A stretch of 64,000 bases of DNA from Nitrospirota bacterium (lineage in GTDB: Bacteria > Nitrospirota > Thermodesulfovibrionia > Thermodesulfovibrionales > UBA6898), in contig JAKAHR010000012.1 of the NCBI GenBank assembly GCA_021825365.1, forward strand, positions 1 to 64,000, written 5' to 3'. The position numbers and the translations under genes were made by a program. The notes under the pieces are model-generated. The model searched no databases. It worked only from the letters and a program-made list of their open reading frames with translations, and was not told the DNA's origin. Below are positions 51,107-58,781 of this stretch, piece by piece; the first letter of the stretch is position 1, and every line of letters begins with the position of its first letter.

Positions 51107-52201
51107 ATGAAGAACTCTTGGCTGCTTCTGCTTATATGTCTTCTCGTTGGGGTAGCATCATGCGGCAGCGACTCAAATCACGCAGAGAATGTAAGGGTCG
51201 TAATAAATGATATCCCGTTTCAAACCGAACAAAACCTGAGAATACCGTATACACTGCAAATGTGGGAATATGAAAAAGAAGGCCTCGTCCTGCAGCAAAT
51301 TACCATACTGGACTACAACACAATGGCTGAGCTGATGAAGATTGGGAAAGCCGACTTGCCCAAAATATACAAGGAGCCGTTGCCCAGGAATCCCTTCTTT
51401 ACTGTTGATAAGCTGTCCCACTACTATCTTTCCATTCAGCTTCCAATCCCTTTGGTACAATCAAAGCCTTCAAGGATATACCACCGGTTTACCTTTCTCA
51501 ATACGGCTCAGAATAGAACCGTAACTATGGAAGGCGCGGCTTTTTCGCCACGGTTGACTGAGACCCCGCGGACGATATCGTCGCCACTGAAGGACAACAA
51601 TCTGCTATTTATCAATCAATCCACGATGGGGTATCACTTCAACATGCTGTTTTTTGTAGGCGGCACTATCTTTAGCGGAGAAAGATTCGCATTCGACAGC
51701 CTTAAGATGAGCGCCGACTACTCCACCTTTTTTAACGGAGATCCGAAGGTCAATGAATCGTATTTCAACTACCGGGACACTCTCTATGCGGTCACCGACG
51801 GGACGGTGATAAGAATCAGGGACGGTCGGCCGGAAAATAACGGCGATGCGCATAATGTGCCCCTTAATTCGGTGGACGAATACGGCGGGAATTATTTAGT
51901 CCTCTATATAGGGGGCGGGCATTATGCGTATTATGCCCACTGCGTGCCTCACTCATTCCTGGTAAAAGAGGGAGACGCCGTGAAGGAAGGTCAACCCCTT
52001 GCGTTGCTCGGAAATTCAGGCAATTCAGATGCTCCGCATCTGCATTTCGAAATAACCGATGGACCCGACATTCTTTTCTCCAGCGGAGTACCCTTTGTAT
52101 TGAAGCGGTATAGGAAAAACGGGGAGACAGGAAGCGGACCCGCAGTTCCAAAGGAAGTGACGAACTCGATGATGGAAGAATCTGCCGTGATCGGTTTTTG
52201 A
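51107..52201 (+). CDS. M23-family peptidase-like lipoprotein
   Basis: 364 residues behind GACGGAGGAGAA. Lipobox signal LLVGVASCGSDSN. A beta-rich N-terminal half of about 170 residues precedes an M23 (LytM-like) domain: GERFAFDSLKM, DGTVIRIRDG, YAYYAHCVPHSFLVKEGDAV, KEGQPLALLGNSGNSDAPHL with HLHF. The second zinc motif HxH is intact; the first ligand, usually His in an HxGxD segment, is replaced (ERFAFD), a form seen in a subgroup of M23 proteins. The codon use is more AT-rich than most neighbours, hinting at acquisition. It may cut peptidoglycan or be a binding-only relative. Confidence 0.85.
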   Translation: MKNSWLLLLICLLVGVASCGSDSNHAENVRVVINDIPFQTEQNLRIPYTLQMWEYEKEGLVLQQITILDYNTMAELMKIGKADLPKIYKEPLPRNPFFTVDKLSHYYLSIQLPIPLVQSKPSRIYHRFTFLNTAQNRTVTMEGAAFSPRLTETPRTISSPLKDNNLLFINQSTMGYHFNMLFFVGGTIFSGERFAFDSLKMSADYSTFFNGDPKVNESYFNYRDTLYAVTDGTVIRIRDGRPENNGDAHNVPLNSVDEYGGNYLVLYIGGGHYAYYAHCVPHSFLVKEGDAVKEGQPLALLGNSGNSDAPHLHFEITDGPDILFSSGVPFVLKRYRKNGETGSGPAVPKEVTNSMMEESAVIGF

Positions 52202-52243
52202 TTGACTAACGACGACAAGAAAAGACTGCGAACCATCGGATAA

Positions 52244-52280
52244 GGGGACAGGCTATACTCGGAAAGGCAACCTGTCCCTT
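52244..52280. terminator. Inverted repeat between convergent genes
   Basis: GGGACAGG (52245-52252) pairs with CCTGTCCC (52271-52278), extended by AAG/CTT, with an 18-base loop. It lies between the stops of the M23 gene and the convergent L,D-transpeptidase gene, so it probably ends both transcripts; T-runs are short. Confidence 0.5.
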
Positions 52281-53237
52281 CTATGGCCTTATCTCAACAA
52301 TCGTACCGTTCGGCGCCAGCCTTTCAATTTCCTCTATTTCCTCATCGGTAACGGCGATACACCCTTTCGTCCAGTCGATGTCTGCGTGAAAGTCACCAAC
52401 CCACGAGAAACCGTTTTTGATGCCGTGGATCATGACGTCTCCGCCCGGGGGAACACCCAGTTCTTTTGCCCGCCTTTTGTCTTTCTCGTTTGGATACGAA
52501 ATATGCAGAGACAGGTGATAACGGCTGTCCCTGTTTCTTGAATCGATAACGTAGGTCCCCTCCGGGGTCTTGTTGTCGCCCTGCCGTTCCTTTGGACCCT
52601 GGGGGTTCCCCCCCAGGGCTATTTTATAGGTCTTGAGAACTTTGCCTTTTGAGATCAGCGTCAATCGTCGCTCCTTCTTCTCTATCAGAATCTTGTCCAC
52701 CGGAGTCTTCCGGATAGCAAAGATCTCGTTCTCCCTGTTCCTGACCTCTTGCTCAAGCGCCGCGATCCTGTTGTGCAGGGTAGCTATCTCCTTCCCCCTG
52801 TCTGCAACCTCTTGCCGGAGGGTCTCGATATGTGATTGCTGCGCAGCGATCATCTGGTCCTTGACCGTGACATTGCGGATAGTGAATATCATCATCTCAC
52901 TGTCCTTCCTGTACCCGCTCCCCGGGTAATCCCTTACGAGTCTCTGAAAACACTCCAAGGATTTCTGATAGTCCTTTTGTTCATTCCCGGGATACGCATA
53001 AATAATACCCATCTCGAAAAGGACCCTGTCTGCAGCCGCGGGATATCTTTCACTGATTTGCTCGTATTTGCCCAGAGAGGCCGGGTAGCTTCCCTGGCTG
53101 AAAAGATCATTCGCCTCTTTGAAGGTCTCATGAAGGTGGCTGCATCCGCAGAATAGAATTGGTGTGATGAAAATGACAAGAAGGACAGAGTTCAGACGAT
53201 CACCTGACCTGCCTTGCTTTTTACCCAAAGCAATCAT
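52281..53237 (-). CDS. L,D-transpeptidase (YkuD) lipoprotein with TPR-like and coiled-coil N-terminus
   Basis: 318 residues behind GGAGGAAC. Lipobox in ITPILFCGCSH. Residues about 35-105 look like TPR helices (ANDLFSQGSYPASLGKYEQI), about 120-165 a coiled coil (LRQEVADRGKEIATLHNRIA), and 175-318 a YkuD domain with PEGTYVIDSRN, MIHGIKNG and the catalytic segment DWTKGCIAVTDEEIEEI. Such enzymes form 3-3 crosslinks or attach proteins to diaminopimelate in peptidoglycan. A second YkuD gene and an alanine-zipper lipoprotein gene lie just upstream in the same direction. Confidence 0.92.
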   Translation of the reverse strand: MIALGKKQGRSGDRLNSVLLVIFITPILFCGCSHLHETFKEANDLFSQGSYPASLGKYEQISERYPAAADRVLFEMGIIYAYPGNEQKDYQKSLECFQRLVRDYPGSGYRKDSEMMIFTIRNVTVKDQMIAAQQSHIETLRQEVADRGKEIATLHNRIAALEQEVRNRENEIFAIRKTPVDKILIEKKERRLTLISKGKVLKTYKIALGGNPQGPKERQGDNKTPEGTYVIDSRNRDSRYHLSLHISYPNEKDKRRAKELGVPPGGDVMIHGIKNGFSWVGDFHADIDWTKGCIAVTDEEIEEIERLAPNGTIVEIRP

Positions 53238-53296
53238 GTTCCTCCATAAAACGCCTCCCTCACCTCAGCCCCGCCAAAGGTCAGGCGAGGGACAGG

Positions 53297-53332
53297 AGGA
53301 AGCGGCAGGATCTCAAGACCCTGCCGCTTCCT
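53297..53332 (-). terminator. Strong inverted repeat behind the alanine-zipper lipoprotein gene
   Basis: A perfect 13-bp stem (AGGAAGCGGCAGG / CCTGCCGCTTCCT, 53297-53309 with 53320-53332) and a 10-base loop. It follows the lipoprotein stop by 46 bases. The U-tract is poor on the minus strand, so it may act as a transcript-stabilising hairpin. Confidence 0.55.
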
Positions 53333-53378
53333 TTCCGGGGCTCGAAAGTAATGCCAGCAACTCCTCCCTGGAATCGCC

Positions 53379-53705
53379 TTACTTCTTCATTGATTTCGCG
53401 AAAATTTCGTCAGCCTTTTTCGCCTTCTCGTCTGCGATCTTCGCCTTTTCCTCCGCGATCTTCTCCCGCTCCTCAGCCATCTTCAGGGCATTTTCGGCCC
53501 GGGTCGCGGCAGCCTCCGCCTTTAACGTGGCCGCATCCGCTGCCGCCCTGGCGGCCTGCGCATCCTGCGCGGCCTGGTCGGCCTTCGCACCAGTCTGCAT
53601 TTGCTGCGACTGCACTTTTTCGAGGTCGCCTCTCGTTGCACAACCCACCGCGGTAATGGCAAGAACAACCATCAGGGAGATCACGAATAGACCCTTCTTC
53701 ATCAT
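53379..53705 (-). CDS. Small alanine-zipper (Lpp-like) lipoprotein
   Basis: ATG 53705 follows GGAGGTGTCTGG; about 108 residues. Lipobox VVLAITAVGCAT. The mature part is one long helix with Ala-rich heptads (AAQDAQAARAAADAATLKAE) followed by charged repeats (EEREKIAEEKAKIADEKAKK) and ending in AKSMKK. The design matches alanine-zipper lipoproteins such as Lpp and OprI, whose C-terminal Lys is linked to peptidoglycan by YkuD enzymes. Two YkuD genes flank it. Tethering is inference, based on the C-terminal Lys and context. Confidence 0.82.
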   Translation of the reverse strand: MMKKGLFVISLMVVLAITAVGCATRGDLEKVQSQQMQTGAKADQAAQDAQAARAAADAATLKAEAAATRAENALKMAEEREKIAEEKAKIADEKAKKADEIFAKSMKK

Positions 53706-53876
53706 CCAGACACCTCCTTTGAATTTCGTAAATGTCAAAACTATATATGAAGATGATTAAAGCCAGATGAACAGGAGATTAACTGTTTTTAATGATGGGC
53801 CGGCTCATCATTCGAGAAACCGGCTTTATTATGCGGAAGGCAGTCGGCCTGGGCGTGCGGGAAGGACCATGCCCGC

Positions 53877-55196
53877 CTATCTCTTCCTGACGGGTTGAAC
53901 CAGTTTGCCATCTATATCCAAATCAATCTTGAGGCGTTTGATCGCATCTCTGGCCTCTCCGGCATCGTTAAATGGGCCGGCGATGACACGGAAGCCGACG
54001 TTATGCGATAAAACACTCGCCGGGATTTGCGGCCCCTGGTGGTTGATAAGGGCGGCAAGCCTCTTCGCGTCAATCTCATCAGCCATGTCGGCAGCCAATA
54101 CAGACCACGCCTCTTTCTTCAGTTCCGGTATTTCCGGTCTGCCATATAAGGCGCGCGGGTGGCTGACTTCTATGGTTTCCTCAATCCCTTTTTCACTTCC
54201 CTGCCTGAGCCCGGACACGGCGACAGGGATCCCCCGGGCCTCGGCCAACACCTTTTTGACTTTGCCCCAATCCAGCGTACGGCCCGATTCCTTTTCAATC
54301 TTTCGCAATTTTGCGTACACCCTGTCAAACTCAGCAAGATCCACGTCTTCCGGAGGCGCATGAACCTCCATGTAGACCTTTCCCTTCAATTGACCTACGA
54401 GATATGGCTGGTTGACGATGTACACGGGTGTTTTGGCCGGAGTGTTCTCATAGAGTTTTTTCACGTCTTCCGGATAGAGTCTTATGCAGCCGTTGGTCGC
54501 CCTGAGGCCGATGCTGGCCGGCTTATTCGTGCCATGGATCAAATAACCCGACCTGCTTAAATACAGCGCGTATTCTCCCAGGGGATTTTGAGGCCCCGGC
54601 AGGACTGCAGGGGGCAGGGGATCCCCCTTTGCCCGATGATCTCTGGCGATCGAGGAGGGCACATGCCAGGTCGGGCGGATTACCTTGCGTTCGACATACA
54701 TCTTACCGGTGGGCGACGGCCGCTCTTCGGTGCCTACCCCGACCGGGTAGGTCGATACCGTCATCAACTCTCTATCTCCCCTGAATTGAAAAAGCCTCAT
54801 GGCGGCCAGGTTGATCACGATGTCTTTCCGGGGGGCGTCCGGCAGGATAAAACTCAGAGGCAACATGATACGTTCTCCCGCCTTCGGCACCCATCTGTCC
54901 ACCCCTGGATTAGCCGCGCTGATCCCCTTTATCCCGAGGCTGAAGTGCCTTGCGATGTCCGGCAGCGTGTCCCCCTCTTCGAGCCCGATGAATGCCAAGC
55001 GGCCGATGACATCGTCTCCCTTTGCGACAGAAAACTCATTCCGTTCGATATTGTCTTCCAGATGTCCTGGGGCAGGCGGGTATTCCGTACGGACGCTTTT
55101 CGCAGCAGCACATCCAACGAGAGATGCGATGACGATACAAAGAACTACAAGACGAAGCCCGGGGGATACGGGTGACAGCTCCATGATTCGGCACAT
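53877..55196 (-). CDS. L,D-transpeptidase (YkuD) lipoprotein with LysM-like and SPOR-like domains
   Basis: 439 residues. Lipobox in CIVIASLVGCAA. A LysM-like segment (EEGDTLPDIARHFSLGIKGI, SAANPGVDRWVPKAGERIML) precedes the YkuD domain: INLAAMRLFQFRGDRELMTV, GKMYVERKVIRPTWHVPSSI, YLIHGTNKPASIGLRATNGC, IRLYPEDV, with catalytic His and Cys present. A SPOR-like C-terminus (FRVIAGPFNDAGEARDAIKR) may bind denuded glycan. The architecture is that of periplasmic ErfK/YbiS-type enzymes. ATG 55196 lacks a Shine-Dalgarno; TACATT ends six bases upstream, another possible leaderless case. Confidence 0.93.
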   Translation of the reverse strand: MCRIMELSPVSPGLRLVVLCIVIASLVGCAAAKSVRTEYPPAPGHLEDNIERNEFSVAKGDDVIGRLAFIGLEEGDTLPDIARHFSLGIKGISAANPGVDRWVPKAGERIMLPLSFILPDAPRKDIVINLAAMRLFQFRGDRELMTVSTYPVGVGTEERPSPTGKMYVERKVIRPTWHVPSSIARDHRAKGDPLPPAVLPGPQNPLGEYALYLSRSGYLIHGTNKPASIGLRATNGCIRLYPEDVKKLYENTPAKTPVYIVNQPYLVGQLKGKVYMEVHAPPEDVDLAEFDRVYAKLRKIEKESGRTLDWGKVKKVLAEARGIPVAVSGLRQGSEKGIEETIEVSHPRALYGRPEIPELKKEAWSVLAADMADEIDAKRLAALINHQGPQIPASVLSHNVGFRVIAGPFNDAGEARDAIKRLKIDLDIDGKLVQPVRKR

Positions 55197-55311
55197 GGGT
55201 CAAATGTAGCATATCGGCAGCAACTCTTTCATGGAGAAAATTTAATAAACCATTATTCAGCAAGACACCGGATCATCCTGCCGCACGGGGCTTCAGACAT
55301 CCGATTCCGGA

Positions 55312-55338
55312 TTGACAAACAACGAAGTTATTCATAAT
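55312..55338 (+). promoter_or_regulatory. Candidate promoter of the acetolactate-decarboxylase-like gene
   Basis: A consensus TTGACA at 55312-55317 is followed after 15 bases by CATAAT (55333-55338). The spacer is short. A later TAGAAT at 55341 is too far for the same -35. The leader to ATG 55435 would be about 90 bases. Confidence 0.4.
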
Positions 55339-55434
55339 CATAGAATTACATGCGAATGCCGCTTATTCTTCTTATTGTCTTTTCACTTGCCATACAAAAT
55401 ACCTGTCCGTCCCAAAAAAAGGAGGAATGTGACG

Positions 55435-56241
55435 ATGCATAAACTGGCGTCTGTACTCAGCAGACTGATAAGGGAAGGCTTTACCTTTAAAAAGATTGCG
55501 CTCGTTGTCCTGTGTGTTGCGGCAATCGCGGGCACAGCCATCGCCCTTAGCTCGACCAGGGAAGGTCTGGTCGAATATATAGGGGCGCAAAAAGATATTT
55601 TCATCAGCGGCAAGGCCGCGAGCGTTGTATCCCTTGAGGACCTCGCGGGTCGAAAAGGCCTTTACGCCATGGGACCGATCGATGGGCTTGATGGGGAGAT
55701 CACCATCTTCGATTCGAAGCCTTTCATTACCAAGGTACGCGGCAAGGACTATATTGTAGATAACACGCTGAAGCATGGCGCGTTCTTTCTCGTCTGGACG
55801 GAACAGACAAGATGGCAGGATGTGCCTGTTCCTGAGACGGTAAAGGGCTACGTGGACCTTCAGCAGTTCGTCAAGGACCGGGCAAAGGCAGCAGGGATCG
55901 ATGTAACAAAGCCGTTTCCTTTCCTTCTTGCCGGCACGCCGGTCGAGATCAAGTGGCACATCAATGTAGACCGCACGGAAGGCAAACCCATTACGAATGA
56001 ACTATTCGTAAAGTCAAAGGAACCGTTTATAACAAGGAACGAGCCTGTAGATATCATCGGATTCTATTCGGAGCGGCATTCAGGGATATTTCTTTCCCAG
56101 TATGCGCCTGCGATCAAAAAGGAATCAGGCATGAAGAATGCAATCCACCTGCATCTCGTGTCACGCACGAGCACGGCTGCGGGACATATTGATGACCTGA
56201 CCCTCAATGAAGCCATGGTTCTTCGCCTGCCGAAGCTGTAG
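55435..56241 (+). CDS. Exported acetolactate decarboxylase-like protein
   Basis: ATG 55435 follows AAGGAGGAATGTGACG; 268 residues. An N-terminal hydrophobic segment (KKIALVVLCVAAIAGTAIAL) acts as signal or anchor. The rest fits the alpha-acetolactate decarboxylase fold: LEDLAGRKGLYAMGPIDGLD, GEITIFDSKPFI, FLVWTEQ and the C-terminal zinc segment NAIHLHLVSRTSTAAGHIDD. The HxH plus later His match the three zinc His ligands. Family enzymes turn acetolactate into acetoin; a periplasmic location and low similarity make a different substrate possible. No acetolactate synthase gene is near. Confidence 0.72.
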   Translation: MHKLASVLSRLIREGFTFKKIALVVLCVAAIAGTAIALSSTREGLVEYIGAQKDIFISGKAASVVSLEDLAGRKGLYAMGPIDGLDGEITIFDSKPFITKVRGKDYIVDNTLKHGAFFLVWTEQTRWQDVPVPETVKGYVDLQQFVKDRAKAAGIDVTKPFPFLLAGTPVEIKWHINVDRTEGKPITNELFVKSKEPFITRNEPVDIIGFYSERHSGIFLSQYAPAIKKESGMKNAIHLHLVSRTSTAAGHIDDLTLNEAMVLRLPKL

Positions 56242-56250
56242 CCTATGCTC

Positions 56251-56278
56251 TGGGCGGCCTGGATCGGCAGGCCGCCCA
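56251..56278. terminator. Inverted repeat between convergent genes
   Basis: TGGGCGGCCT (56251-56260) pairs perfectly with AGGCCGCCCA (56269-56278) around an 8-base loop. It lies between the converging acetolactate-decarboxylase-like and lipoprotein genes. There is no U-run. Confidence 0.5.
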
Positions 56279-56317
56279 TGGAGTCTGATCGTTGTGCTGC
56301 AGGAAGAAGAGTGCGCC

Positions 56318-57253
56318 CTATTGAGGGGCGAATTCGATCGAGATTTCCGGGGCAGTCGTAATCTTCAGGCCTTTGATCGTCTTCAGGGCCTCCATCGTCT
56401 TGAGGTCGTCGCCCTTGGCTGCATCCATCTTCTCGTTCAGCTTCCGGAACCCCTCCTCGTCTGAAAGAAGAGGATCGAAGTCAATATCCATCAGCGTCAC
56501 CTTCGACCCCTCCACATACGGGCTGTTCGTCCTGACGACCTTGCCTTCGACATCAACGACGATACCCATATGGAGACCCTTGAACATCTGTTTCGCCATG
56601 GCAACCTGCTCAGGTGATGACTCCGGAGACGGAGATGCCGGAGGCTCTTCGGCCGCCTGCTCCTTCGGCGCCTTCGGTTCGGGCGGCGGCAGGATGACCG
56701 TCAGCGTGGAGTTGCCGCCCGGCAGGCGTTTGAACCGGAACTTCAGGGCGTCCTTCGATGAGGCCCCGGGAGCATCCGTACCCAGCGCAGCACCCGGCTT
56801 GGGGTTCATGGAAAGCTGATTGATGTCCTTGAAGGCATACGTCACCCTGACGCCGACCGCTGTCTTCGTTTCGATCTTTTCGGCTGACACAAAGGTAACC
56901 CCCTGGCCCATGTCAGCGGCCTTGCCCTTGAGATCACCTTCCTTGAACGGGCCCTGCTCCGATGCCTTGGGCGCGGGCTTTGATGATTCCTTTTGCGCAT
57001 CCGGCGCCGCATCCGTCTTCGATTCGGACATCGTCGCGCCCATCGCCTTTGCGATGCCTTCCATCATCTCTTTCATTGCCGTCGGATTCATCGTCATCGT
57101 CTGGACCATCGTCCCGCTGCCGTCGGCCCGGAGCCTGATCTCGGTCAGATAGGTAATGCAGCCGGTGAGCGACGAAGCAGCCACGGCGAGGCATATAACG
57201 CCGAGCATTCGTATGAAAGAGTGATAACCGCGGGGGATCCTGTTTTTCGACAT
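56318..57253 (-). CDS. Lipoprotein of unknown function
   Basis: ATG 57253 gives a lipobox signal (VICLAVAASSLTGCITYLTE) and 311 residues. The mature part starts with RLRADGSGTMVQTMTMNP, has a low-complexity Lys/Ala/Pro segment (about 75-105), a beta-rich middle (GVTFVSAEKIETKTAVGVRV), a second Pro/Glu/Ser-rich stretch, and ends with VTLMDIDFDPLLSDEEGFRK and ISIEFAPQ. I recognise no domain. The promoter TTGAAA, 17 bp, TATGCT ends six bases before ATG with no Shine-Dalgarno. It lies upstream, in the opposite sense, of nothing obviously related. Confidence 0.75.
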   Translation of the reverse strand: MSKNRIPRGYHSFIRMLGVICLAVAASSLTGCITYLTEIRLRADGSGTMVQTMTMNPTAMKEMMEGIAKAMGATMSESKTDAAPDAQKESSKPAPKASEQGPFKEGDLKGKAADMGQGVTFVSAEKIETKTAVGVRVTYAFKDINQLSMNPKPGAALGTDAPGASSKDALKFRFKRLPGGNSTLTVILPPPEPKAPKEQAAEEPPASPSPESSPEQVAMAKQMFKGLHMGIVVDVEGKVVRTNSPYVEGSKVTLMDIDFDPLLSDEEGFRKLNEKMDAAKGDDLKTMEALKTIKGLKITTAPEISIEFAPQ

Positions 57254-57259
57254 GAGACA

Positions 57260-57288
57260 AGCATAGCAGGTACAGAGGAATATTTCAA
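57260..57288 (-). promoter_or_regulatory. Candidate leaderless promoter of the lipoprotein gene
   Basis: TTGAAA (57283-57288), a 17-base spacer and TATGCT (57260-57265) on the minus strand, followed after six bases by ATG 57253. This is the best complete example of the leaderless layout in the window. Confidence 0.6.
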
Positions 57289-57367
57289 AGCAGAATTTTG
57301 AAAGGATGAGCTGTGCATGCAATCAGAATTGTAGTAATACCCTGACAGGAACAACAACGATAAAGCG

Positions 57368-58780
57368 TCACTGCCTCGCTTCAGTCACTTCAGCGGCAGC
57401 CTGCCAGCCTCCGCCCATCGCCTTATAGATGTTCACGAGCGAAATGAAGAGAGAGGCGCGGTACTGGGCATAATTAAGCTCAGCGGGAAAGAGCTGTTGC
57501 TCGGCCTGAAGCACCGTCGAATACGGTGAATATCCCCCGTTGTACTGGAGACGTGCGAGGCGTACATACTCGCTGCTCGCCTTCACGAGCCGCTCCTGGG
57601 CCCGCATCTGCTCGATGAGCTTCCTGCGGGCTACCAGTGCGTTTTCCACATCAGAGAAGGCGCTCTGGACCGCTGCTTCATACTTGAGGAGCGCGGCCTT
57701 CCGGCCCGCCTCCGCCTGCCTCACCTGGCCTGCTATCGCTCCGCCCGTAAAGATCGGCCCGGTAAAGGAGCCCGCATAACTCCAGACACGTGCACGGCCC
57801 CTGAAAAGGTCCGACAGGTCGGAACTCGCGAAACCGAATGCGCCACTCAATGAAATGGTCGGGAAATAGAGAGCCCTGGCGGCCCCGATCTGGGCGTTGG
57901 CAGCGACAAGCTCCTGTTCGGCCTGCCGGATATCCGGACGGTTCACGAGTATGTCCGAAGGCAAACCGGCAGGGACTGGGGGCGCAACGAGCTCCCGTAT
58001 GTTCTTTCCCCGCGAGATATGCCCCGGATTGCGGCCGAGCAGGATCGAGAGCGCGTTTTCGGTCTGGCTGATCTGCGATTCTATCTGCGGGATCGCGGCC
58101 GCGGCGGTTTCGTATTGCGTGCGTGCCTGCTCGACGTTCATCTGGGATACCTGGCCGTACTTGAATTGCAGCTCAAAGAGCCTTACCGACTCGGCGTAGA
58201 CGGCGAGTGTCCGCTTCGAGATGACAAGCTGTTCGTCGAGTCCGAGCAGCTGAATATAGTCTCCGGCAACCGATGAGACGAGAGACAGAACCACGCCGCG
58301 CCTCGCCTCTTCCGTTGCCAGCAGGTTCGCCCGGGCAGCCTCGGTAAGCCGGCGTATGCGCCCCCAGAGGTCGATCTCCCAGCTCGCGCTGGCGAGTGTC
58401 TGGTAGGATGTCTGGGGGTTCGAGATGCCCTGCGGCACCGGAGTCGCGCCGAGCTCGCTGCCCCGCTCCTTTGTACCGCTTCCGCTGTATGCCACCTGCG
58501 GGAAAAGCGGAGACCTCGCCTGCGTAAGCACGGCAGCCGCCTGTTCAATATTGGCCGAGGCGATCCGGACGTTCCGGTTATTGGCGAGCGCCTCGGCGAT
58601 CAGGCCGTCGAGCACCGGGTCCTGAAACTGTTTCCACCACTGCGTGCTTGCCGCATCGCGCACATCTTTCTCTTCGTAGAGGAAGGCAGCAGGGACATCG
58701 ACCGGCGGTTTAACGTAATCCGGGCCGGACATGCAGCCGGTCAGCAGAAGGGCCAGGACGGCGAAAAGGGGCCGGTTCAT
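57368..58780 (-). CDS. RND efflux outer-membrane factor (OprM/NodT type)
   Basis: ATG 58780 follows AGAAGGAAGGCTGAT; 470 residues. Lipobox in VLALLLTGCMSGPDY. Two OEP repeats form the TolC-like barrel and coiled coils: QFQDPVLDGLIAEALANNRN, SASWEIDLWGRIRRLTEAAR, NRPDIRQAEQELVAANAQIG and YPTISLSGAFGFAS-like text. It provides the outer-membrane exit duct for the RND pump. It is the third gene of the efflux operon, starting just after the pump gene stop. Confidence 0.95.
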   Translation of the reverse strand: MNRPLFAVLALLLTGCMSGPDYVKPPVDVPAAFLYEEKDVRDAASTQWWKQFQDPVLDGLIAEALANNRNVRIASANIEQAAAVLTQARSPLFPQVAYSGSGTKERGSELGATPVPQGISNPQTSYQTLASASWEIDLWGRIRRLTEAARANLLATEEARRGVVLSLVSSVAGDYIQLLGLDEQLVISKRTLAVYAESVRLFELQFKYGQVSQMNVEQARTQYETAAAAIPQIESQISQTENALSILLGRNPGHISRGKNIRELVAPPVPAGLPSDILVNRPDIRQAEQELVAANAQIGAARALYFPTISLSGAFGFASSDLSDLFRGRARVWSYAGSFTGPIFTGGAIAGQVRQAEAGRKAALLKYEAAVQSAFSDVENALVARRKLIEQMRAQERLVKASSEYVRLARLQYNGGYSPYSTVLQAEQQLFPAELNYAQYRASLFISLVNIYKAMGGGWQAAAEVTEARQ

Positions 58781-58781
58781 A

